Shown here in pieces: positions 44,794 through 56,051 of a stretch of DNA of 64,000 nucleotides. The stretch comes from Thereva unica. Taxonomy: Eukaryota > Arthropoda > Insecta > Diptera > Therevidae. How positions within the stretch are numbered: position 1 is the first letter of the stretch; each line of letters begins with the position of its first letter. The notes under the pieces are model-generated. The model saw nothing but the letters and a program-made list of their open reading frames with translations. It was not told the DNA's origin and did not search any database. A program made the position numbers and the translations under genes. The DNA lies in assembly GCA_949987705.1 (NCBI GenBank), contig CATLJY010000146.1:62001-126000 (forward strand), written 5' to 3'.

Positions 44794-46206
44794 TTATGTC
44801 ATAGAAGGTAATGACCTATGCTCGGAGAGGGATTGTTCCCATGATGTATGTGTGCTTCTATCTAATTTCTTTATTAGGATGTGCAGCAGCAGGGCATCCC
44901 ATTGTGAAGTTTGTATGGAAAGATTCTGTAAACCTAACAGGCACTCTTGGGTTGTATCATGGATTGCTTTGATGGCTGAAGCACTCTCCACACTGTGAGC
45001 TGGTTGTGAAAGAAGTTTGTTGAATGCATTAACTAGTAGCCTCTTGTTTTCGTAGCGTTCCTTAATGACTTTCCATGCTGCTTGGTAATTACTGTAGGGA
45101 GTTGTGAAGTGACGTATGAGTTTCTCAGCTTACCCTTGAAGGCTGTTCTTTAAATACCACATTTTATGGCAGTCAGCAATGTCTTGTTTATGAACTAGTT
45201 CGCTGTATAAATCACGGAACTGACGCCACTTGAGATAATCTCCTTCAAATTTGGGTAAAGTCACTTTCGGCAGTTTTACGGCTGATGCTCTGCTGGTGCC
45301 TTGATTCAGAGTTGGTACGGATTCCAAAGTTTGTTGTTTGCAGGAGTCCATGCGTTCGTACAAGTAAAGTAAGTTTTGCTGTACTCGCCTTTCTAAATCG
45401 AAGAACCAGTCTGCGTTTTCTTCATCGCTTGCGATGTTTGCCTGTTCCCAGATGGTGTACTGCAGTTGCTGTACTTCCTTCCATTGACGTTCTATCATAT
45501 CAATTCTAAACTGGTAGAATCGCGATGTCTGCACGCTTCCTCCTGGAACCTCGCCCTGTAGCGTGTTTTCCAATGACCTGTGGTGGTAGCATGTAATTCA
45601 AGATTTTTGTATGAAGAGGTCGATAGAAGCAACTTACGTGCTGCCAACCCTGGTCATTAATTTCGCTCTATTTACCAATGTGGAATGCATAGTTTGCGGT
45701 GCTTTCACTTTGGTATTAGTTGTTTGTTTAGGAATCGCCCCTGTGGCACTTGGAAAAGTTTGATTAGTTGTATTAGGCTTGAAACCAGCTCCTCCTTCAA
45801 CAATAAGTAAGGGTTGGTTAGTGGCATCATCTCGTGCTGTTGTTGTAGGCATATAGGGTTGGGGAGTCTGCTGATGGTGTCCGATAGCTGCAGGGTCATC
45901 ACTGATCTTTGATGAGATCCGTTAAGTTGCTAATTGTGTGCTCATGTTAGCACACACCTTGTCAAATCCATCCTTTATCTGCTGATAATAATCTTTGGCA
46001 AAGTATGGATGATCGCATTGATCATCATATTTTTGCCGTATGAGGTTGTCAGTTGACTTGAACGTATTCCACAGTTGACCTAACGATTCCAACTTGTTTT
46101 GGATGTAGGATGCTGTTCTCCGAGCACTGCTGGTTTTGGAATAGTTTAGAGCAATGCGCTCTATTTCAGTTTCAATCTCTTTTTGCCGCCTGGTTAATTC
46201 CTCCAT
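44794..46206 (-). pseudogene. gag: Outer BEL/Pao element: Gag, with a possible short intron
   Basis: The ATG at 46206 (MEELTRRQKE) opens a helical N-terminal region. TAA codons in frame at 45922-45924, 45130-45132 and 44794-44796 break it. The conserved core is present: V-K-L-P-K-V-T-L-P-K-F-E-G-D-Y-L-K-W, F-R-D-L-Y, W-Y-L-K-N-S-L-Q-G, and SIQTSQWDALLLHIL further on. Between 45634 and 45573 the frame passes through a 60-base segment with GT...AG ends (45637 to 45578) that contains a stop and whose removal keeps the frame. Gag would form the particle. This copy cannot. Confidence 0.78.
45578..45637 (-). other. Candidate 60-bp GT-AG intron in gag
   Basis: On the minus strand the segment starts GTAAGTTGC and ends CTACCACCACAG, good donor and acceptor contexts. 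Its length is typical of short insect introns and its removal keeps the Gag reading frame. A small insertion that happens to look like an intron is the alternative. Confidence 0.45.
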
Positions 46207-46259
46207 GGTGGATGTTGAGTGGATGTTGATGAATCCAAAAACGTATTTGTGATTGAACA

Positions 46260-46277
46260 ATCACGTCGGGGTCACCA
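46260..46277 (-). other. Primer-binding site of outer BEL/Pao element
   Basis: TGGTGACCCCGACGTGAT on the minus strand, six bases after the LTR end. The matching tRNA is not identified. Confidence 0.7.
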
Positions 46278-46283
46278 GAAAAA

Positions 46284-46737
46284 TGTAGAGCTCTTTTGCT
46301 CTATTTTGTAATATTTTAAATTAGGACAAAGGTGCTTGATACCTAGTCCTGTTGTAGTGGGTGTCTCTGGTTCTTGTACCGAGACACCAAATCATTAAAC
46401 GCTCTGAAAATTTTAATTAAAACACTTTTCAGGTTGATTAACAACTGGCTTATTTTATTCCATTCATAAACTTATATACTCTCTTAACAAAAAGGCCAAA
46501 ACAAAACAAAACATTAAAATTAGAATAAAAATATCTGAGGACAAAATGTTCTCAGCAATTAAAAGTGCAATAAAGCAATTCTGCAACTTGTTTGTTGCTT
46601 GAAATTCCAACGGCTCAGATAAACGCAGACAGAATCTGAGTCCGCTTTCGTGATAAAATGAATTTTTCTTATCGCAATAAAATTGTGATTTGTGATTTGT
46701 GATTTTTGTTTCGATTAGGAATGTTAGATTCCTAACA
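46284..46737 (-). repeat. 5' LTR of outer BEL/Pao element
   Basis: The minus-strand ends are TGTTAGGAATC and GAGCTCTACA (TGT...ACA), 454 bp, followed by the primer site. The outer edge abuts the satellite array at 46738, so the element probably inserted into the array. Confidence 0.75.
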
Positions 46738-49700
46738 GATATATTGAGTATACTATATCGCTTATGGTTGTTATGATACAGTTTCATTTGATACCCATGT
46801 CGAGGTGTATGTGAAGAATATGGTAATCAGCCCTGTTGAGATGACCGCCGTGGATCTAACGGTATATTGAGTATACTATATTGCTCATTGTCTTTTACTT
46901 ATGATACCCTTTCATTTCAAGCCCATGTCGACGGGGTTGTGAAGAAAATGGTAAGGGGGCGTTCAAGTATTACGTAACGCAATTTTTGAAACTTTTTGAC
47001 CTCCCCCTCCCCGCCTGTAACGCGCCGTAACGTTTTTCTGTACCCCCCCCCCCTAAACGTTACGTCACACCCAACACTTTTACCTGAAAGTGACAATTAT
47101 ATGACGCAAAGTACCAGAAAGCCGCTAAAATAGCTTATTTATTGTTTTAATCGCGATTACCGTAAAACATAAACGAAAAGGGTTGCTAAGTTGGGAGATT
47201 TGAATGCCCTATTTTTTTATTTAAATAAAAAAACAATGTTACGTAACGCGTAGTTCGAACCCCCCCCCCGCCCCTGTAACGCATCGTAACGTTTTACAAA
47301 CCCCCTCCCCCCCCCAAAATGCGTTACGTATTACTTGAACGCTCCCTAATCCGCCTTTTTGAGATAACCGCCGTGGATCAAACGATATATTGTACTTATG
47401 ATACGCTTTCATTTGATATCCATGTCGAGGGTGTTGTGAAGAAAATAGTAATCCGCCCTCTTGAAATGACCGCCGTGTATCTAACGGTATATTGAGTATA
47501 TGATATTACTTATTGTCTTCTTTTTATGATATCCTTTTATTTAACACCATGTCGAGGAGGTTGTGAAGAAAATGGTAATTCGCCCTCTTCAGATGACCGC
47601 TGTGGATCTAACGATATATTGAATATACTATACCGCTTATGGTATTCTCCTTATGATACCCTTTAAATTGATACCTATGTGGAAGGGATTGTTAAAAGAG
47701 TTGCCTCTTCAGACGGCCGCCATGGATTTTACGATTTGTATTCTACTTATCATACTCTTTCATTTGATACCTTTGTCGAGGGGGTTGTGAAGAAATTGAT
47801 AATGCGTCCTCTTGAGAGGGTCGCGGTGGATCTAGCTATTTATTGAGTATACTATATTGCTTATTGTATTCTACTTATCCCACGCTTTAATTTTGTACCC
47901 ATGTTGAGGGTGTTGTGAAGGAACTGGTAATCCGCCTTCTTGAGATTACCGCGGTCAATCTAACGATATATTGAGTATACTATATGGCTTATTGTGTTCT
48001 ACTTATCATACCCTTTCTTTTGATACCCATATTGAGGGTGTTGTAAAGAAAATGGTAATCCGCCCTCTTGAAATTACCGCCGTAGATCTAACGATATATT
48101 GAGCATACTATATCGCTTATTGTATTCTACTTATGATACCCTTTCATTCGATACCCATGTCGAGGGGGTTGTGAAGAAAATGTTAATCCGCCCTCTTGAA
48201 ACGACCGCCATGGATCTACCTATAAATTGAGTACACTATATTGCTTATTGTCTTCTCTTTAGGATATCCTTTCCCTTGAGACCCATGTCGAGGGGGTTGT
48301 GAAGAAAATAGTAATCCGCCCTCTTGAGATGACCGCCGTGTATCTAACGGTATATTGAGTATATGATATTACTTATTGTCTTCTTCTTATGATATCCTTT
48401 GATTTGAGACCCATGTCGAGGAGGTTGTGAACAAAATGGTAATTCGCCCTTTTCAGATGACCGCTGTGGATCTAACGATATATTGAATATACTATACCGC
48501 TTATGGTATTCTCCTTATGATACCCTTTAAATTGATACCTATGTGGAAGGGATTGTTAAAAGAGTTGCCTCTTCAGACGGCCGCCATGGATTTTACGATT
48601 TGTATTCTACTTATCATACTCTTTCATTTGATACCTTTGTCGAGGGGGTTGTGAAGAAATTGATAATGCGTCCTCTTGAGAGGGTCGCGGTGGATCTAGC
48701 TATTTATTGAGTATACTATATTGCTTACTGTATTCTACTTATCCTACGCTTTAATTTTATACCCAGGTTGAGGGTGTTGTGAAGGAACTGGTAATCCGCC
48801 CTCTTGAGATTACAGCGGTCAATCTAACGATATATTGAGTATACTATATGGCTTATTGTGTTCTACTTATCATACCCTTTCATTTGATACCCATATTGAG
48901 GGTGTTGTGAAGAAAATGGTAATCCGCCCTCTTGAGATTACCGCCGTAGATCTAACGATATATTGAGCATACTATATCGCTTATTGTATTCTACTTATGA
49001 TACCCTTTCATTCGATACCCATGTCGAGGGGGTTGTGAAGAAAATGTTAATCCGCCCTCTTGAAACGACCGCCATGGATCTAACGATAAATTGAGTACAC
49101 TATATTGCTTATTGTCTTCTCTTTAGGATATCCTTTCCTTTGAGACCCATGTCGAGGGGGTTGTGAAGAAAATAGTAATCCGCCCTCTTGAGATGACCGC
49201 TGTGGATTTAAAGATATATTAAGTATATTATATCGTTTATGGTATTCTACTTATGTTACCCTTTCAATTGATACCAATGTCGAAAGAGTAGTGAAGAAAT
49301 GGTAATCCTCCCTCTTGAGACGGCCGCAATGGATTTTACGACATAGCTTATTGTATTCTTTTTATCATACCCTTTCATTTAATACCTGTGTCATCGGGTG
49401 GTGAAGAAAATGGTAATTCGTCCTCTTGAGATGGCCGCGGTGGATCTAACTATTGAGTATGCTATATTGCTTATTATATTTTATTAATCTTTCCCTTTCA
49501 TTTGATACTAATGTCGAGTGGGTTGTGAAGAAAATGGTAATCCGGCCTCTTGAGATGACCGACATGGATCTAACCACCAATTGAGTATACTATATCGCTT
49601 ATGGTATTTTACTTATGATAACTTTTCAATTAATCCACATGTCGAGGGGGTGGTGAAGAAATGGTAATCCGCCTTCTTGAGATGACCGCCGTGGATTTTA

Positions 49701-49925
49701 CTACATAGCTTATTGAATTCTACTTATCATACCATCTCATTTGATACCTATGTCGAGGGGGTGGTGAAGAAAATGGTAATGCGTCTTCTTGAGATGGCCG
49801 CGGTGGATCTAACTATTTATTGAATATACTACAATATTCTGCTTATTGTATTCCACTTATCCTACCCTTTCATTTGATACCCATATCGAGGGGATTGTAA
49901 AGAGAATGGTAATCCGCCCTTTTTG
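46738..49925. repeat. ~120-bp satellite array with ~863-bp higher-order unit
   Basis: The monomer holds TATATTGAGTATACTATAT, CGCTTATTGTATTCTACTTA, ATACCCATGTCGAGGGGGTT, GTGAAGAAAATGGTAATCCG and TGAGATGACCGCCGTGGATC. About 24 monomers are present. Variant monomers recur in the same order 863-864 bp apart (for example at 47471 and 48334, and at 47600 and 48464), so about seven monomers make one higher-order unit, seen almost fully twice. No coding. Confidence 0.85.
46955..47346. mobile_element. 392-bp TAA-flanked MITE in the satellite
   Basis: Inverted ends GGG(G/A)GCGTTCAAGTA(T/A)TACGTAACGCA. TAA lies at 46952-46954 and 47347-47349, and the interrupted monomer (AAAATGGTAATCCGCC) supplies the empty site. 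C-rich homopolymer tracts lie in each arm. A PIF/Harbinger-type mobiliser is likely. A related copy starts at 61838. Confidence 0.85.
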
Positions 49926-50307
49926 GATTTCATAACCCACCGCAAAATTTTTGTATTCTTGAATTTTTTACCACGATCAGCAGAAAAATTTTATCAAGAG
50001 TGTCAAATTATTCTTAAAAATAACATTCTCCAGTGTTGGATTTCGTCTGTGAATAATTTGCACTCATAATTTGCTGAATCTTTTGAATCGTATTTAATTC
50101 CAAAATTTTGTACTCTTACGCAACTTTCCTGATTTTTGTAATTTTTTGTACTGTATAAATCAGAAAGAAAATTAAATAAAATTAGTATTTTTAGAGACTT
50201 TAAAGCCATTATTACTTCTTACTTGGCGTGAGGCTGCGCCAAAACTCAAAGAATTAATCAGTAGCGGCTGAGTAAAAGAATCCAGTCCGCTATAATATAA
50301 ATAACAT
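49926..50307 (+). repeat. Probable 5' LTR of third BEL/Pao element
   Basis: The position before the primer site and the ending AACA suggest an LTR. The left edge cannot be defined because there is no second copy in the window. Confidence 0.4.
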
Positions 50308-50459
50308 TGGTCATTTGAGCCGGATAAGAAACCTTAACCGGCTATCATCCCGACGCAGAAGTCAACCCCGAAGATATTCCGAAGATCCCCAATATAGAAG
50401 AAACTATTTGGACATAGAAGGAAATATTTGGACATCCCTCATCCAGGAGGTCATTTACA

Positions 50460-51991
50460 ATGGCGAACTCAGACGAATTGCTTCAGGCCCAGCAAGATAT
50501 TGGGAAAGAAATTCAACGCATAATCACGAACTACAAAAAGGATTCTCTTGACCAAAAGACAACCAGGACTTACTTTATAGAGAGAATAAAACAATTGGAA
50601 GCCCAGTGGGATCAGTTTAATAGTAATGACACCCAACTTCGTTCAATGCACTCGCCACCGTTCGATCAACCATACTTTACCAATAACTACTATAACGGAG
50701 TACAAAAATTGTATGAGGAATATAGTCAAATTCTTTCACAGAGCTTAAAAGAATTAGAGCAATCTCAACCTCCTCCACCTCCTAGTACCGCTGCTCCACT
50801 TGGTCCTGGGCAAGACAAGGCACATCTAGAAATACCCCCAACGAGAGCTACAGGAGCAAAGCCGAAGCAGAAGATCCATTAGGATGAACAATCTCAACAC
50901 AATCTAATTTGCAAGATAATGAGGAAGAAATCGACTGCAATCGACGCGCTACATCGACTGCTAAATAAATTAGATGCAGAGTTACAAACCCCACAGGAGC
51001 TTAAATACTATACTTTGTATATTGACCACTATTGGTCCCAAATCGAATCAAGAGATATGTGAAATAACCGGCTACCAAGTAGAAACATACATTGCTTTGG
51101 AAGAAGTCGTGCAGAACTGTCTTTTTAATTTGGTCACAACAGAGTCTAAAGTGCCAATAGCGCAACCCTCTACACAGCAGACGCAACCATTAACTTTGCC
51201 CAAGATCACACTCCCTAAATTTGACGGAGACTACATGAAATGGCCCCAATTCAACGATCTGTGTACAGAACTTGTACACAAACAGATGATAGACAATGCA
51301 CGAAAGATGTACTACCTCAAGGCAAACCTCTCTGGGGAGGCAGCAAAACTAATTCAATATCTACCTGCATCCGAACAGCACTACCACACAGCGTGGGAGA
51401 TATTGAGAGGCAGATACAATAACACAAGATTGATCGTATCTGCATTTCTTAACAACCTGTTGAACCAGCCACAATGCACCGGAGAATATGCTGCAGACAT
51501 AAAACGGCTTCACGACACCACAAGAGAATCGTTGCATGGAATAGCTAACATGAGGGTTGATGTTGCAGGATGGGATGCGATCATTGCACATGTCAGAAAT
51601 TAGATCTTCAATCACGTAGTATATTTGAACTTCTTCTTCTTCTTTAACGGCTCTACAACCGGGATCCGGTCCTGGCCTCGCGTTATTTGAACAGTCAGTA
51701 AAAAACTCGCGTGATATACAAAGGATGTCTGAGCTTCTAAAATTTCTTGAGACCCGGTTCCAGATGTTAGAATCTCTTGGAGGTAAAAGAGAAAAGGCTA
51801 TTGTTCGAAGGCATTCTAGTAATCGACAGTCTACCCTAGTAATGGTAACCAAGGACATCCCTAACAAACCGTCTCAGCATTATACCTTCTGCAAACATAA
51901 CAGAACACCGCATAAAAGGATGCCCATCACTTCGAAACTCATCGCTCAAGGATCGAATTCGCCATGTCAAAAGGCTTCGACTTTGTTTTAA
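50460..51991 (+). pseudogene. gag: Third BEL/Pao Gag
   Basis: The ATG at 50460 gives MANSDELLQAQQDIGKEIQR. The frame reaches TAG at 50880-50882, then a frameshift leads to 50974-51603 with L-P-K-I-T-L-P-K-F-D-G-D-Y-M-K-W, F-N-D-L-C-T-E-L-V-H-K, YYLKANLSGEAAKLI and ILRGRYNNTR. A 54-bp insertion breaks the frame at 51630. The Gag end (MSELLKFLETRFQMLESLGG) resumes at 51725 and runs into a decayed knuckle region near 51900-52080 (HYTFCKHNRTPHK). The same Gag type is seen in the outer minus-strand element, so the two are related lineages. Not functional. Confidence 0.75.
51630..51683 (-). repeat. 54-bp truncated SINE-like insertion with target repeat
   Basis: Read on the minus strand it ends in (AAG)n, and it is bounded by TATTTGAA at 51622-51629 and 51684-51691. 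It is a 5'-truncated retroposed fragment with an AAG tail, inside gag. Confidence 0.7.
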
Positions 51992-52110
51992 TTGTTTAGG
52001 TCATAGCCATACTATTCATCAATGTAACTCACGTTCATGCTTGAAGTCCAACCAACGGTATCACACTCTTTTGCATCATAATACAAGGACAAGGCGTCGG
52101 GCAACAAGTA

Positions 52111-52570
52111 CACCTCGGTAGTCTAGGGGTAAGGCGCCTGAATACTTTCCCAGAGGTCCCTTGTTCGAATCCCGGCCAGCCCCACGGTCCTTCGCCTTTT
52201 ACACTTTCCCACCTTCATAACTTTCCTTCTTTCTTCTCCCCTCTTTACATTCCCGATTCCTCCTGTCATAGCCTTCGCTAGTCCTTCCCCGCTCCACCAA
52301 GCGCATGTCATCGGTTGGCTGATGAAATTCAACTCGTTTCAGGAGGCATTACACTCCAGCAAGTTGTTTCTCAAATGCCCCGATGCCAGATTCGCGAAAT
52401 GGTTGGAAATAGGTGGAATAATATATCGCGGCTAGGTTGTGGCAGCTCCTTCCTACTTCTCTATCTTTCTCTCTATCTTTCGGCTAGAGCTGCTGTTCGA
52501 CATTCTATACGAAAAAAATAGATTGTCGAACAGTACAAAGGGGCTTACCCTAAGCCTCTAATCTATCACA
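52111..52570 (+). repeat. tRNA-derived SINE
   Basis: The head CGGTAGTCTAGGGGTAAGGC contains an A box (52119-52129), with the B box TTGTTCGAATCC at 52161-52172. The body is C/T-rich to about 52500 and ends near an A-run at 52574-52583. It lies between the knuckle and protease parts of the BEL/Pao element. No tRNA cloverleaf is intact, so it is a SINE, not a tRNA gene. Confidence 0.7.
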
Positions 52571-52689
52571 TAACAAAAAAAAAGTCGATAAAAAATTTCA
52601 AACAGCTACATCTAGCATGCATTCAGCACTTAACCAGCTTCCATCAAATTCTTACTTCAAATACATTTTTTTGTCAACAGTAAGCATCA

Positions 52690-53456
52690 TTGTTAAAGAC
52701 CAGATACAACGAAGACATTGAATGTAGAGCAGTTCTGGATGCAGGTTCACATGGGAACTTAATAACTGAAGCATTGCATAAACGTCTCGGACTTTCAGCT
52801 GAATCCAACGGACTCAATATCAATGGAGTAGGAAAAACAAAGACAAAGTCACAGATAAGTATATCTCTTCCTATAATGTCAAAGATTACTGGTTTCTCTT
52901 TTCCTATGGATACCTTCATAGTATCAGAGATCACTTCTGCGCAACCTGCGATTCCCTTTGATGTATCTACCTGGAAAATCCCAAAGAATATAAAACTGGC
53001 TGATCCCCAGTTTAACACACCCGGGAAGATTGATATGCTTATTGGAGCAGAACATTACACCAGCTTGACGACCGTTGGGCAAATTAAATTATCTCCTCTG
53101 CTGCAGAACACGTTACTAGGATGGGTGGTGCAAGGTAAACTCGAGGAAGGACAGGAGGTTAACGCATACAGCTGCGGCATAAGTACAATAGATTTAAACA
53201 GCAGCTACAGAAGTTCTGGACACTAGAAGATACTTCTACATCGAAGAAGCCAATGACGGCAGCAGAGCAATGGTGCGAAGACTACTTCAAGGAAACTACT
53301 AAGAGAGATGAAAATGGTCGTTTTATAGTACGATTACCACTGCGACAAGATCCATTAGTACTCGGAAATAGTAAATACTTAGCAGCAAAGAGATCCTTTC
53401 ATATCGAAAACCGCTTACAGAAGAATGTGGAGTTACAATCACTTTATCAAGCATTC
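52690..53456 (+). pseudogene. pol: Third BEL/Pao protease and pol start
   Basis: The frame 52690-53226 carries the retropepsin-like domain: C-R-A-V-L-D-A-G-S-H-G-N-L-I with D-A-G in the active-site position, then KIDMLIGAEHY and NTLLGWVVQG. A frameshift leads to 53253 with AAEQWCEDYFKETTKRDENG, R-F-I-V-R-L-P-L and L-G-N-S-K-Y-L-A-A-K-R-S-F, the spacer before RT. The coding similarity stops at the hAT insertion (53457-53463 is the target repeat) and resumes at 58189. Confidence 0.78.
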
Positions 53457-53873
53457 ATGGAAGTAGAGGTTTCTTCCCGGGATTTCCCGGGATATATTTC
53501 CCGGGAAATTGGTGCATTTTACATTTCCCGAATCCCGGGATTATGTTTTTATTTCCCGGGAAGATTTTTTTTCCAAAATAATATTTATATATTGTGGAAT
53601 TCACAAATTTCGAAATCTCTTCGACTAAAACACAGAAATGGTCACACTAACTTTGTGAAATTAAAATTCTTCGTAAATGTCAGTTCCAGTTGTCAATTGG
53701 TTGTCGGTTTGTCAGTTTAAACTGAATATTTAAGAAGTAAGTGTTTTATACTCTGCAACTCTAACTTTGATCGAATCGGTTTTGAAATTGAAGTGTATAT
53801 GTAAGTGCAAAATTTATAAAATGAAAATAAATCAAATTCATACTGAAATTCATTTGTTTTTTAGTACTTAAAT

Positions 53874-55789
53874 ATGGAAAATTCAATTTTAGTAAAGCAA
53901 CCAACAGGCGTTTGGAAATATTTTATTAAAAATAAAAGTGATTCTGCTATTTGCAGTAAATGCAATAAGGAAATACAATGCAAAGGATCATCCACTAGTG
54001 GACTAAGTAGACACTTACTCTCTTTGCATCAAATTGAAACAAAAAGAAAAGTCCCTGATTTGGATGAAATAAATAATAGGCAAAAAAGATCTAAACTACA
54101 GACATTAGATAAATTTACAACTATAACATCAAATAAAAAACGCACATTGAGTGAGATTGTGGCAAAGCTGGCTGCAGTCGATGGTCTCGCAATTAACTCA
54201 ATCCGAAACAGCAGCTTCATTAGAGAAGCATTAATTTTGCAAAATTTTGAATTGCCACGAAGCAATACAGCTATTATGAATCTAATATATAATTATTACG
54301 AAATTGCAAAACAACAAATAATTAACATCATAGTTAATTTAAAAATACAGGGCTGCAAATTTAGTATAACCCTAGATGAATGGACAAGTAAGAAAAACAA
54401 ACAATTCTTAAATGTGAATATTCATTATCTAGACAATAAATTTCAAAACCTGGGCATTGTTAGAATCGATGGTAGTTGTCCTGCCGAAAAATGCTTAAGT
54501 TTGCTTGAAGAAAAACTCTCTACTTTCAACTTGACTTTGTCCGATATTGTATGTTCCACTACGGATGGTGCCGCCGTGATGGTGAAATTTGGAAAAATTG
54601 CTCCTTTCCTCCATCAGTTATGTTATAATCACGCGATCCATTTATCAGTATTGATGTTATTTACAATAAAAGTGAAAGCGTAGAAACCGATACCGATGTT
54701 GACAGCGATTCGTTTACAAATGATTATTCTGACTATTCTGATGAGACACATGAACACAGTTCACAGGCAAATAAAAATATGGACGTAAACATATTCATGG
54801 CCCTTGAAATGGTACGAAAAATTGCAAAACTTTTCAAAACATCCCCGGTTCGAAATACTATCCTACAAAAGCATGTGAAAAGAGAATGTGGAAAGGAACT
54901 AAATTTACTATTAGATTGTGTTACTAGATGGAATAGCATAGAGCCTATGTTAGAAAGATTTTTTTTGGTTAAAAATAGTATCCTTAAGGCTCTAAAAGAT
55001 TTACAGTTATCTTACTATATGGATCAAGAAAAACTACCACTATTAGAAATGTTGTTAAGTACTTTAAAACCGATCAAATTAGCCGTGGAGGCATTACAAA
55101 AGCGTGATTCTAATTTATTAACCAGCGAGGGAGTATTGAATTTTTTGTTTAATTCTTTGAAAGATCAAGAAACTATTCTTGCAAATAAAATGCTCGAAGC
55201 TTTACAACATAGAATTATGGAACGGAGGAACAAGGACTTAATATCCTTAATCCAATTCTTACAAAACCCGAAACAGTTTAATAAAAATTCTAATAATATA
55301 ATTTTTGAGAAAGCTAGTAAAACTTCGATTTTAAAACTTGCCAAGCAAATTATGAATAATTTAAATTGTTCTTCATCAAATGATGAAAGCGAAAAAGATG
55401 ATGCTGAAACTGCCGTAGAGGTGGAGTATGCTTCTGTGAACAGCGATGAACAAGTGGAAGTAGTATCTATAAATCCTGAAAAAGAATTAAAACGTAAGCT
55501 AGAGCAAGCAGTTAAAGAAAGCACGGTTTCAATGTCTGTTAGTTTAAAAGGGGAGAAAGAAAATATAACTACTCTAAAACAAGAATTTAATATCTATGAA
55601 ATAACTGGTAATATAACAACAAATTTAAAAAAATTACTAGAGAGCCTAAAAACTATTCGTCCAACGTCCACTGAAAGTGAGAGAGTTTTCTCAATTGCAT
55701 CAATTTTTTCCACCGTGAAACGTTCTTCACTAAGTGATCGCTCATTAGACAATTTAGTTTTCCTTAAAAGTTTTTTTATTAATAACTAG
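53874..55789 (+). pseudogene. hAT transposase, single frameshift
   Basis: The ATG at 53874 starts a BED finger (WKYFIKNKSDSAICSKC...SGLSRHLLSLH, residues ~13-52). Core hAT motifs follow: ITLDEWTSKKNKQFL (~165), CSTTDGAAVMVKFG (~223) and C-Y-N-H-A-I-H-L. Then the frame is lost near 54650 by what looks like a one-base deletion. The other frame carries an acidic linker into 54779-55789 with LLLDCVTRWNS and the C-terminal dimerisation region (R-P-T-S-T-E-S-E-R-V-F-S-I-A, then R-S-S-L-S-D-R-S-L-D-N-L-V-F-L-K). All family parts are thus present, about 640 codons. The stop TAG at 55787-55789 is part of the Helitron terminus CTAG, so the natural stop has been displaced. Confidence 0.88.
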
Positions 55790-56051
55790 CATAAAACCCG
55801 CGTGCCTTGCAACGCCTTTAACTAAAAACTGTTTATTATGTGCACTGTTTTCCTTGAAAAAAAAACAAACAAAAAAGCCAGTTGTTATTATCCCTAAAAA
55901 GGTTTATTATAGAGCATTTTTTTAATAAACATGGTAAACAAATTGCTGCGTATATCACCTCTGCTCAACAAATCTGCAAGTTTTGAAGCAGAGATTGGTG
56001 TGTATATGTCATCAAGAGAAGTGACAAAGGAATCCTAAATAAAGTGAATTT

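Larger units (their letters stand above)
18096..46737 (-). mobile_element. Outer BEL/Pao element with env, split by a second element
   Basis: The 5' half lies at the right (LTR 46284-46737, primer site 46260-46277, gag and protease to 43671). The 3' half lies at the left (RT, RNase H start, integrase, env to about 18100). They are separated by another BEL/Pao element at 21664-43665. The halves have the same strand and the domain order is complementary. The bases at the two breakpoints are CCAAC (21659-21663) and GCAAC (43666-43670), a 5-bp target duplication with one difference. The codon register also continues across the break. The 3' LTR is missing. Original length was probably near 7 kb. 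Confidence 0.85.

Noticed and set aside
46738..49925. CRISPR array
   Set aside because: Repeats are ~120 bp, contiguous without unique spacers and in a eukaryotic context; it is a satellite.
52111..52185. tRNA gene
   Set aside because: A and B boxes are present but no cloverleaf with paired acceptor and anticodon stems can be drawn; a SINE head fits better.
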